From Clostridiales bacterium UBA3678 (GTDB lineage: Bacteria > Bacillota > Clostridia > TANB77 > CAG-508): DNA of 64,000 nt. The notes beneath the pieces are model-generated. The model ran no database searches and was not told the origin of the DNA. It saw only the letters and a program-made list of their open reading frames with translations. A program made the position numbers and the translations under genes. Shown piece by piece: positions 9,018-16,260 of this stretch (position 1 is its first letter; the number at the start of each line of letters is the position of its first letter). Location of the stretch: positions 108,368 through 172,367 of the forward strand of contig DFJF01000005.1 in assembly GCA_002372935.1 (NCBI GenBank), given 5' to 3'.

Positions 9018-9100
9018 CGTAATTCCACCTTTTATATATTCGCAAATTTATCAAACTCTTTTTTCTGATGGATTATTCATAAATTTCTTAACTACGTTTC

Positions 9101-10507
9101 TTATAAATTATTAACAAATTCTTTAAAACGTTTTCCTCTTTCATCAAAATTTTTAAAAGCATCAAAGCTAGCACTTGCAGGAGATAGCAAAACTACATCT
9201 CCCTCTTTTGCCTTGCTATAAGCAATTTTCACTTCTTCTTCAAGGTTTGGAGCATAATAGATTTCCATATCTTTATTATGTCTTTCAAGTCCCTTTCTAG
9301 TAGCTTCTTCTATTTTTGCTGATGTCGGTCCACATAAAATCAAGGTTCCTACTTTTTCAGCTATAACCTCGCCAATTTCAGTATAATCCAAACCTTTTTC
9401 TGACCCTCCAGCTAAAAGAATGATATTTTCTTCAAATGCTTTTAACCCTGCAATCGTGCTTGCTGGGCTTGTTCCAATAGAATCATTGTACCATTTTACT
9501 CCATTCAATTCTCTTACAAACTCTAATCTGTGTTCTACACCTTTGAAACTTCTTATTGCTTCAACTTGAAGCTCTCTTGCAACAAGAGTGTCTGTCATTG
9601 CTAATGCAGCACAAATATTTTCATAATTATGTACTCCTCTAATTTGAATTTCGCTTTTATGCATTATATTTGTTACTTCATTATTTTGACCTTGTTTAAT
9701 ATATCCATCTGATGTATCATAAAAATACCCATTTTGCAAGATTTGTTTGCTACTGAAAAATTTCACTATATTTTTTGTATAGTTCGCAAAATCTCTTGTT
9801 ATTTCATTATCATAATTTAAAACTACAATTCCATTTTCTTTCTGATGTATAAAAATATTCTTTTTTGCATCTTTATATTCATCAAAAGATCTATGTACAT
9901 TCAAATGATCTGGAAATACATTTGTTACAAGTGATATGTCTGGACTTACATTCATACCAATTAATTGGAAACTGCTTAGCTCTAAAATAACCACATCTTC
10001 TGGTGTCATATCTTTTATTTGATTAAAAATTGGATTTCCCATATTTCCACCTAAAAAGCATCTATATCCTGCTTTTTTCATTATTTCATAAATAATTGTT
10101 GTGGTTGTTGTCTTTCCTTCAGTTCCTGTAACTCCAATCACTTTACATGGAGCAAGTTCTATTACAAGTTCTATTTCTGTTGTAATAATCGCACCTCTAT
10201 CAGCTTCTGCTTGTAATTCTTCCCTATATGGCATAATACTTGGTGATCTAAATATTATGTCATATCCTTTTAAATTTTCTAAATTATTTTCTCCTCCAAA
10301 ATATCTTATTTTATATTTATTTATTTTATTTTTTAAATCCTTGCTGAGCTCTTTTTCATCTTTTTTGTCAAATATTGATAGTTCAACATTAAATTGATGA
10401 AAATAGTCTAACAAAGGAATATTGCTGACACCTATTCCTACTATTGCTATTTTTTTTCCTGATAAATTATTGTTAAAATCTTCTAGTTTTCTATTTTGAA
10501 ATTCCAT
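9101..10507 (-). CDS. murD: UDP-N-acetylmuramoylalanine-D-glutamate ligase
   Basis: Adds D-glutamate to UDP-MurNAc-L-Ala in the cytoplasm. Mur ligase features are visible: an N-terminal Rossmann segment KKIAIVGIGVSN, the ATP loop GVTGTEGKTTTTT, the central-domain segment NVFPDHLNVHRSFDEY, and C-terminal YNDSIGTSPAST and LLAGGSEKG. The usual N-terminus fits ATG 10507 (468 aa), with AAAGGA 12 bases upstream. A TTG at 10564 with its own GGAAGG site would add 19 residues and cannot be excluded. Its end lies about 80 bases from mntP. Confidence 0.92.
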   Translation of the reverse strand: MEFQNRKLEDFNNNLSGKKIAIVGIGVSNIPLLDYFHQFNVELSIFDKKDEKELSKDLKNKINKYKIRYFGGENNLENLKGYDIIFRSPSIMPYREELQAEADRGAIITTEIELVIELAPCKVIGVTGTEGKTTTTTIIYEIMKKAGYRCFLGGNMGNPIFNQIKDMTPEDVVILELSSFQLIGMNVSPDISLVTNVFPDHLNVHRSFDEYKDAKKNIFIHQKENGIVVLNYDNEITRDFANYTKNIVKFFSSKQILQNGYFYDTSDGYIKQGQNNEVTNIMHKSEIQIRGVHNYENICAALAMTDTLVARELQVEAIRSFKGVEHRLEFVRELNGVKWYNDSIGTSPASTIAGLKAFEENIILLAGGSEKGLDYTEIGEVIAEKVGTLILCGPTSAKIEEATRKGLERHNKDMEIYYAPNLEEEVKIAYSKAKEGDVVLLSPASASFDAFKNFDERGKRFKEFVNNL

Positions 10508-10744
10508 TTTAAAATTAATTCCTTTCTCGTATAATTCTTTCCTTATATAATTATTATCTAACAATCCTTCCTTATAATTTCTTTCTTAATCTTTTTGCCT
10601 TACCAATATAATATCTAATTCTTAAAGCCAGTAGTATTATATCATATTTTATAATTTTATTCTATATTTTTATTTTTATTATATCATATCATTATAAATT
10701 TACAACCAAAAACAGCATTTTTTTAAATTTATATCTTGAAAAAG

Positions 10745-10819
10745 AAAAATAGCCTAATTTGAAGTGACCCCAAAAAATTGGACATTTTTTGGGGTCAGTA
10801 CAATTATAGGCTATTTTTT
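10745..10819. terminator. Nested hairpin between sigG and murD, apparently built from IS3-type ends
   Basis: The inner stem pairs TGACCCCAAAAAATTGGACA (from 10765) with TTTTTTGGGGTCA ending at 10797. The outer arms AAAAATAGCCTAAT (10745-10758) and ATTATAGGCTATTTTT flank it, followed by a T-run on the + strand and A-run complement on the other. It can terminate sigG transcription. The inner arms look like the TGTACTGACCCCAAAAA ends typical of IS3-family elements brought together without an element between them. Confidence 0.6.
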
Positions 10820-10875
10820 AAATTTGCTTTGGGTAAATTTTTATTTTTTTGTGAGCTCCGTGTTGTAACTGATTT

Positions 10876-11649
10876 TTACTTATACAGTCTCTTTATATGA
10901 TTTATCGCACTTTTTTCCAATCTCGAAACCTGAGCTTGAGAGATGCCAATCTCTTCTGCCACCTCCATTTGTGTCCTCCCATCAAAAAATCTTTTAGCTA
11001 AAATCTCTCTTTCCTTATCATTAAGTTTTTTCATAGACTGCTTAATAGTTAAATTTTCAGCCCATAACTCATCAGAATTTTTATCATCTTTTACTTGATC
11101 CATAATATAAATATTTTCTGTTCCATCATTATAAATAGGTTCCTGCAAAGAAATTGGAATTTGAATAGCATCTAAACTAAAAGCAATATCTTCTGGAGTA
11201 GAATCCAAACTTTTTGCAATCTCTTCAATTGTTGGTTCTTTTCCATTTTGTTTGGTCAGTCTTTCTTTACATTGCATAACTTTATATGCAAGATCTCTTA
11301 TTGAGCGACTAACCCTTATACTATTATTATCTCTCAAATATCTTCTTATTTCACCTATAATCATAGGTACAGCATACGTAGAAAACTGCACATTTTGACT
11401 AATATCAAAATTATCTATAGCTTTAATCAAACCTACACAACCAATCTGAAACAAATCATCTGCATTTTCGCCTCTACCATAAAATCTTTGAATTACACTA
11501 AGCACTAATCTCAAATTTCCATTTATAAATTTATTTCTTGCTTCATCATCTCCGTTTTTTATCTTATTTAATAGTTCTTCCTTCTCTTCCTTAGAAAGTA
11601 TTGGCAACTTCGAGGTATTCACACCACATATTTCAACTTTATTTAGCAA
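10876..11649 (-). CDS. sigG: RNA polymerase sporulation sigma factor G
   Basis: Directs late forespore transcription. The N-terminus NKVEICGVNTSKLP is the SigG hallmark. Region 2 (about residues 45-110, NLRLVLSVIQRFYGRGENADDLFQIGCVG in shorter terms the NLRLVLSV block), region 3 and a region 4 helix-turn-helix (EEIGISQAQVSRLEKSA) follow. I choose TTG 11649, seven bases after GGAGG, which gives 257 aa; an ATG at 11670 overlaps the ribosome site. It is not next to spoIIGA-sigE as in Bacillus. A sporulation-type promoter lies at 11685-11714, consistent with forespore and self-directed expression. Confidence 0.95.
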   Translation of the reverse strand: MLNKVEICGVNTSKLPILSKEEKEELLNKIKNGDDEARNKFINGNLRLVLSVIQRFYGRGENADDLFQIGCVGLIKAIDNFDISQNVQFSTYAVPMIIGEIRRYLRDNNSIRVSRSIRDLAYKVMQCKERLTKQNGKEPTIEEIAKSLDSTPEDIAFSLDAIQIPISLQEPIYNDGTENIYIMDQVKDDKNSDELWAENLTIKQSMKKLNDKEREILAKRFFDGRTQMEVAEEIGISQAQVSRLEKSAINHIKRLYK

Positions 11650-11684
11650 AAGAAAAACCTCCTTAATCAAGAAATATTTGATAA

Positions 11685-11714
11685 TATTATTTCCTGTAAA
11701 GAGATTTTTTATTC
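11685..11714 (-). promoter_or_regulatory. SigF/SigG-type promoter of sigG
   Basis: On the minus strand GAATA (11710-11714) and GGAAATAATA (11685-11694) are 15 bp apart. These fit the forespore sigma patterns GHATR and GGNNANAHTA. The start site would lie about 20-25 bases before the ribosome site of sigG. Confidence 0.55.
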
Positions 11715-11731
11715 TACTTTCACTTTCAGAA

Positions 11732-11806
11732 GGGGACGGTTCTTTTTAAGAAGGGGACGGTTCTTTTTAAAAAAAGAACCGTCCCCTTCTTAAAAAGAAC
11801 CGTCCC
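11732..11806. repeat. GGGACGGTTC repeat cluster B
   Basis: Two direct and two reverse copies form a perfect 36-bp inverted repeat (11733-11768 with 11771-11806) with a 2-base centre. It lies between the glmS stop (10 bases away) and the sigG promoter. Confidence 0.95.
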
Positions 11807-11815
11807 TATTTGAAA

Positions 11816-13669
11816 TTATTCTACTGTTACCGATTTTGCTAAATTTCTTGGCTTATCTACATCTAAGCCTTTTTCTTTTGCAATATAATATGCTAATAAT
11901 TGTAATGGTACAATTGTAACTATTGATGAAAGACTTTCATCTGTGTCTGGTACTATTATTAAATTATCAAAAATTGTTGTATTAATATCTTTATAAATTG
12001 ATTCACTTAATACTGCTGTAGTAACTGCTCCTCTTGTAATTATTTCTTCCATATTACTTATTGTTTTTTTTACTAGATTTTTATTTGTCATTATTCCAAT
12101 TACATTAACACCTTTTTCGATTAATGCAATTGTTCCATGTTTAAGTTCTCCTGCTGGATATCCTTCTGAATGTATATACGAAATTTCTTTTAATTTTAGT
12201 GATGCTTCTTCTGCTGTTGTATAATCTACTCCTCTTCCTAGATAGAATACATCTTTTTCTTGATAAAGCTTTTTAGCTATTTTTTTAACTTTTTCTGTTG
12301 TTTTTAATACTTCTTCCACTTTGATTGGTAATTCTAGCATTTCATTAACTAATTTTGAAACTTCTTGTTCTTTAACATTTCCTAGCACTTGACCCAAATA
12401 TATTGCAAGCAATGTAAGTAAAGTTATTTGTGATGTATATGCTTTTGTTGATGCAACAGCAATTTCAGGACCTGCATGTGTATATATTGAATAGTCTGCC
12501 TCACGTGTAATTGAACTTCCTATAACATTTGAAATTGCTAATGTTTTTGCTCCTTTTTCTTTTGATAATTTTAATGCTGCAATTGTATCTGCAGTTTCCC
12601 CTGATTGGCTTATAAATATACATAAAGTTTTATCATCTATTAATGGATCTCTATATCTAAATTCTGATGCAATATCAACTTCTGTACGAATTTTTGAAAA
12701 TCTTTCAATTGTTGATTTTACTGCTAAACCTGCATGCATAGCTGTACCACAAGCAACAATATATATTTGTTTCAAATTTTGCAAATATTCTTTTGTAAAA
12801 TTCAATTCATCAAATTTACAAATTCCAGTATTTACTCTTGTTCCAATTGTTTCTCTAATTGCAGTTGGTTGCTCATAAATTTCTTTTAACATATAATCTT
12901 CATATCCATTTTTATCTGCAGCCATTGCATTCCATGTTATAGTATCTGATTTTTTATTGAATTCTTTTAAATTCTTATCAAAAAATCTTATATTATCTCT
13001 TGAAAGTAAAGCAAATTCTAAATTTTCTAATAAGTAAAAATCTTTTGTATAACTTAAAATTGCTGGAATGTCAGAAGCAATATAATTTTCTCCATAACCT
13101 TTGCCTATTACAAGTGGGCTGTCTTTTCTTACAACAATCATATTGTCAGGATTCTCTTTTGAAAGAACTTCAATTGCAAAACTTCCCACTAATTTATCTG
13201 TAGCATTTTTTACAGCATTTACAAATTTCAATTCTTTTTGATTTTTGTTATCATTTTTATAAAAATAATCAATCAAATTTGGAATAACTTCTGTGTCTGT
13301 TGAAGAGAAAAATTTATATCCTTTTTCTTCAAGCTCTTTTCTTAATTCAACATAATTTTCGATTATTCCATTATGTACTACTGCAAAATCTCCATTATTA
13401 CTTGTTTGTGGATGTGCATTTTCCTTTGATGGTGTACCATGAGTTGCCCATCTAGTATGTGCTATACCAATAGTTCCATTTAAATTTTCTATCTCTTTTA
13501 TTTTATACAAATTGCTTACTCTGCCCTGATCTTTTTGAACATCTATTTTTCCATCTTCTATAATTGCAATTCCAGCAGAATCATACCCCCTGTATTCTAA
13601 CTTCGTAAGCCCTGCTAAAAGTATGGGGCTTGCCTTCTGACTTCCTATATATCCTACTATTCCACACAT
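11816..13669 (-). CDS. glmS: Glutamine-fructose-6-phosphate aminotransferase (isomerising)
   Basis: Makes glucosamine-6-phosphate, the first committed precursor of peptidoglycan amino sugars. At 617 aa it is full length. The N-terminal glutaminase domain begins MCGIVGYIG, with Cys2 as nucleophile, and includes GIAHTRWATHG. Two SIS domains follow, with FISQSGETADT and LGRGVDYTTAEEASLKLKE. The C-terminus KPRNLAKSVTVE is the standard end. The start is ATG 13669. A glmS ribozyme was looked for in the leader and not found; instead there is a simple hairpin and a sigma-A promoter. Confidence 0.97.
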   Translation of the reverse strand: MCGIVGYIGSQKASPILLAGLTKLEYRGYDSAGIAIIEDGKIDVQKDQGRVSNLYKIKEIENLNGTIGIAHTRWATHGTPSKENAHPQTSNNGDFAVVHNGIIENYVELRKELEEKGYKFFSSTDTEVIPNLIDYFYKNDNKNQKELKFVNAVKNATDKLVGSFAIEVLSKENPDNMIVVRKDSPLVIGKGYGENYIASDIPAILSYTKDFYLLENLEFALLSRDNIRFFDKNLKEFNKKSDTITWNAMAADKNGYEDYMLKEIYEQPTAIRETIGTRVNTGICKFDELNFTKEYLQNLKQIYIVACGTAMHAGLAVKSTIERFSKIRTEVDIASEFRYRDPLIDDKTLCIFISQSGETADTIAALKLSKEKGAKTLAISNVIGSSITREADYSIYTHAGPEIAVASTKAYTSQITLLTLLAIYLGQVLGNVKEQEVSKLVNEMLELPIKVEEVLKTTEKVKKIAKKLYQEKDVFYLGRGVDYTTAEEASLKLKEISYIHSEGYPAGELKHGTIALIEKGVNVIGIMTNKNLVKKTISNMEEIITRGAVTTAVLSESIYKDINTTIFDNLIIVPDTDESLSSIVTIVPLQLLAYYIAKEKGLDVDKPRNLAKSVTVE

Positions 13670-13689
13670 ATATTTTCCTCCTTATATGA

Positions 13690-13786
13690 AAAGCTTATAA
13701 GGTTGATTTTAGAATATTTTCAAGATTGTATTTTTATAAGCTCTATAAATTTATTTCATTATATCAAAATAATTTTTTAAATTCAA
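13690..13786 (-). promoter_or_regulatory. glmS promoter and leader hairpin
   Basis: TTGAAT (13781-13786) and TATAAT (13758-13763) with a 17-bp spacer form a good sigma-A promoter on the minus strand. The ~90-base leader contains a 9-bp inverted repeat, AGCTTATAA with TTATAAGCT, close to the AAGGAGG ribosome site. Confidence 0.6.
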
Positions 13787-13818
13787 CAAATATTCATCAA
13801 AATCTTTTATTTGTAATA

Positions 13819-15069
13819 CTACAATAAAATTTTGATATTTGCACCTATACCATTTAATTTTTCATCTACATTTTCATATCCTCTTAAAATATATTTTATA
13901 TCTTCTATTTCTGTAGTGCCTTTTGCCATTAATCCAGCTATTACCATGCTTGCTCCACCTCTTAAATCTGTTGCTTTAACTTTTGTTGAATATAATTTTC
14001 TAGTTCCTTTTATAATTATACTTTTTCCATTGACCTTAATTTTAGCACCCATTCTTTGCAATTCTTGTGCATACTTAAACCTATTTTCAAAGATATTTTC
14101 TGTAATAATTGACGTTCCAGATGCTGTGCAAAGCATGGCTCCAAAAATAGATTGCATATCTGTTGGGAATCCTGGATATGGCATAGTAGTAATATCAATT
14201 GCTTTTAATCTTTTGGGAGATGTCAAATTAACAATATTTTTCTCATTTTCAATATTACAGCCTGCTTCTTGTAGTTTATCTAATATAGGTTTTATATGTT
14301 CTATTTCTACATTTTTTAATCTCACTTTTCCCCCTGTTGTTGCTACAGCACAAAGTAAAGTTCCTGCTTCTATCCTATCTGGCATAATATTATAACTTAC
14401 TTCTTTAAGTTTATTGACACCTTCAACTTTTATTACATTTGTACCTGCACCTTCAACATTTGCTCCCATTTTGTTCAAAAAATTCTGTAAGTCTTCTATC
14501 TCTGGCTCTCTTGCTGCATTTCTTATATATGTTACTCCTTCAGCCAAAACTGAAGCCAAAATGATGTTTTCAGTTGCTCCAACACTTGGGAAATCCAAAT
14601 TAATCTCAGTACCTACAATACTATCTGTGGTACAAATTATCTTACCAAAATTTTCTTGTACCTGTATTCCCAATTTTTTAAATCCCTTTAAATGCAAATC
14701 AATTGGTCTAGAACCAATATCACATCCTCCTGGATATGAAAATGTCGCCTGTTTATACTTGCCAATTAAACTTCCAGCTAAAATAACTGAAGATCTCATC
14801 TTTCTCATAAGATTTTCAGAAATTTCAAATTTATGTACATTAGATGAATCAATTACCACCTTAGAACCATCTTTTTTTACCTTACATCCTAACTCTTTTA
14901 AAATTTCAATCATCATCTTTGTATCCTCAATTTTAGGCACATTATACAACTTAGAAATACCCTCATTTAAAATAGTTGCAGCCATTATTGGCAATGAAGC
15001 ATTTTTCGACCCAGACACAAAAGTTTCGCCTTCTAATCTCTTTCCTCCCTCAATAATAAAACTTGACAT
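13819..15069 (-). CDS. murA: UDP-N-acetylglucosamine 1-carboxyvinyltransferase
   Basis: Transfers enolpyruvate from PEP to UDP-GlcNAc, the first step of muramyl synthesis. The EPSP-synthase-like fold shows SGSKNASLPIMAA at the N-terminus and SYPGGCDIGSRPIDLHLKG with the active-site cysteine. Further on are YPGFPTDMQ and TDLRGGASMVIAGL. ATG 15069 is preferred over the TTG one codon earlier because of its spacing from AAGGATGAG. At 416 aa it is full length. It sits upstream of glmS, so two early steps of wall-precursor synthesis are neighbours. Confidence 0.96.
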   Translation of the reverse strand: MSSFIIEGGKRLEGETFVSGSKNASLPIMAATILNEGISKLYNVPKIEDTKMMIEILKELGCKVKKDGSKVVIDSSNVHKFEISENLMRKMRSSVILAGSLIGKYKQATFSYPGGCDIGSRPIDLHLKGFKKLGIQVQENFGKIICTTDSIVGTEINLDFPSVGATENIILASVLAEGVTYIRNAAREPEIEDLQNFLNKMGANVEGAGTNVIKVEGVNKLKEVSYNIMPDRIEAGTLLCAVATTGGKVRLKNVEIEHIKPILDKLQEAGCNIENEKNIVNLTSPKRLKAIDITTMPYPGFPTDMQSIFGAMLCTASGTSIITENIFENRFKYAQELQRMGAKIKVNGKSIIIKGTRKLYSTKVKATDLRGGASMVIAGLMAKGTTEIEDIKYILRGYENVDEKLNGIGANIKILL

Positions 15070-15153
15070 CAATATCTCATCCTTCCAAATAACTTTTTTC
15101 TACTTTTTATGATATATTTTATGTCAAGTTTTTCATTTATGTGACTTTCATTT

Positions 15154-15229
15154 GGGGACGGTTCTTTTTTGAAAGGGGACGGTTCTTTTTCAAAAGGGGA
15201 CGGTTCTTTTTCAAAAAAGAACCGTCCCT
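15154..15229. repeat. GGGACGGTTC repeat cluster C (three direct, one inverted)
   Basis: Three + copies and one reverse copy at 20-22-bp steps. The reverse copy overlaps the 3' end of the radical SAM gene and supplies its last codons and TGA stop (15211-15213). The cluster ends about 85 bases from the murA start. Confidence 0.95.
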
Positions 15230-16179
15230 GTTTGAAAGTACATTCCCTGTCTCAAATCTTGTTCTTCCATAATTTTATTGAATCTGTTCATAACAATCTT
15301 TTTATGTGCATTCCATTCAGGTGCAATTAAGATATCTTTTGGAGCATCAGCACAAATTCTATGTACAACAATCTGTGGTTTTATATGAGTTATAACATAA
15401 ATTAAATCATCAAGATATTCGTCTAAACTTAAAGGTATATATTGTCCATTCTCATACATTTCACACAACTTAGTATTTTTTACAACATAAGTTGAATGAA
15501 TTTTGATTCCATCAATATCTAATTTATTTATTAAATTTACTGTATCCTTAATTTGCTCTGGAACACCTTTTTTCCTATCTTCTTCCGGCAATCCACACAT
15601 AATATGCACAATAATATCTATATTATATTTATTTAAAATTTCTACAGCTTTTATAAATTCCTCAGTCGAATATCCTCTATTTATAATTTTTCCAATTTCA
15701 TTATCAGAAGTTTGTAATCCAAGCTCAACACACACATAATATTTATTTTTATATGATGAAATAAGGCTTGCAATTTCATCATTTATACAATCAGGTCTTG
15801 TAGCTATTGATATTCCAACAATTCTTTCATCTATTAAAGCACTATCATATTTGCTTTTTAAATTCTGAATTGTATCATAAGTATTAGAAAAATTTTGAAA
15901 ATATACAATAAATTTATTTGCCCTTTTGGCTCTATATGAAGCAAAATATTCCTTTACTTGATTTTCTATGCCATGTCCAATTAGGTCTACTGAATCTTTC
16001 TCGATTCCATGTCCGATCAATTCTCCAGAACCTTTCTCGCTGCAAAAAATGCAACCTCGATTTCCACATCTTCCATCTCTATTTGGACAAGTAAATCCAC
16101 CATCAATACAGATTTTTAAGGTTCTTTCTCCAAATTTTTTTTTATAATATGTGTTTAAACGATTATATCTTTCTTCCAT
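15211..16179 (-). CDS. TIGR01212-family (YhcC-like) radical SAM protein
   Basis: A radical S-adenosylmethionine enzyme of unknown substrate. The iron-sulphur ligands lie near residues 31-46, in CPNRDGRCGNRGCIFC, and the opening RYNRLNTYYKKKFGERT is typical of this family. Conserved later segments include GISIATRPDC and IVHIMCGLPEED. An eight-residue duplication (LIGHGIE appears twice at about residues 52-69) sits just after the cluster motif. The C-terminus reads GMYFQTGTVLF, and its last 5-8 residues and stop are encoded by a GGGACGGTTCTTTTT repeat copy. The start is ATG 16179. It lies between repeat clusters C and D. Confidence 0.9.
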   Translation of the reverse strand: MEERYNRLNTYYKKKFGERTLKICIDGGFTCPNRDGRCGNRGCIFCSEKGSGELIGHGIEKDSVDLIGHGIENQVKEYFASYRAKRANKFIVYFQNFSNTYDTIQNLKSKYDSALIDERIVGISIATRPDCINDEIASLISSYKNKYYVCVELGLQTSDNEIGKIINRGYSTEEFIKAVEILNKYNIDIIVHIMCGLPEEDRKKGVPEQIKDTVNLINKLDIDGIKIHSTYVVKNTKLCEMYENGQYIPLSLDEYLDDLIYVITHIKPQIVVHRICADAPKDILIAPEWNAHKKIVMNRFNKIMEEQDLRQGMYFQTGTVLF

Positions 16180-16184
16180 TTTAG

Positions 16185-16253
16185 TATGGCTCCCCTTTCA
16201 TTTTTCAAAAAAGGGCCATCCCTCTATGAAAGAAGAACCGTCCCTCTTTGAAA
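16185..16253. repeat. Degenerate GGGACGGTTC repeat cluster D
   Basis: One recognisable reverse copy (AGAACCGTCCC near 16234-16244) and mutated copies such as GGGCCATCCCTC lie between the radical SAM start and the PBP gene end. This is an older, decaying cluster. Confidence 0.75.
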
Positions 16254-16260
16254 ATAGAAA

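Noticed and set aside
9018..9100. yybP-ykoY manganese riboswitch before mntP
   Set aside because: The gap to murD is about 85 bases and shows none of the conserved elements.
13670..13757. glmS ribozyme in the glmS leader
   Set aside because: The leader is about 90 bases, AT-rich, and lacks the conserved ribozyme core; it has only a simple hairpin.
13832..15112. Two long + strand frames opposite murA
   Set aside because: They are shadows of the murA coding sequence, with no ribosome sites and unlikely composition.
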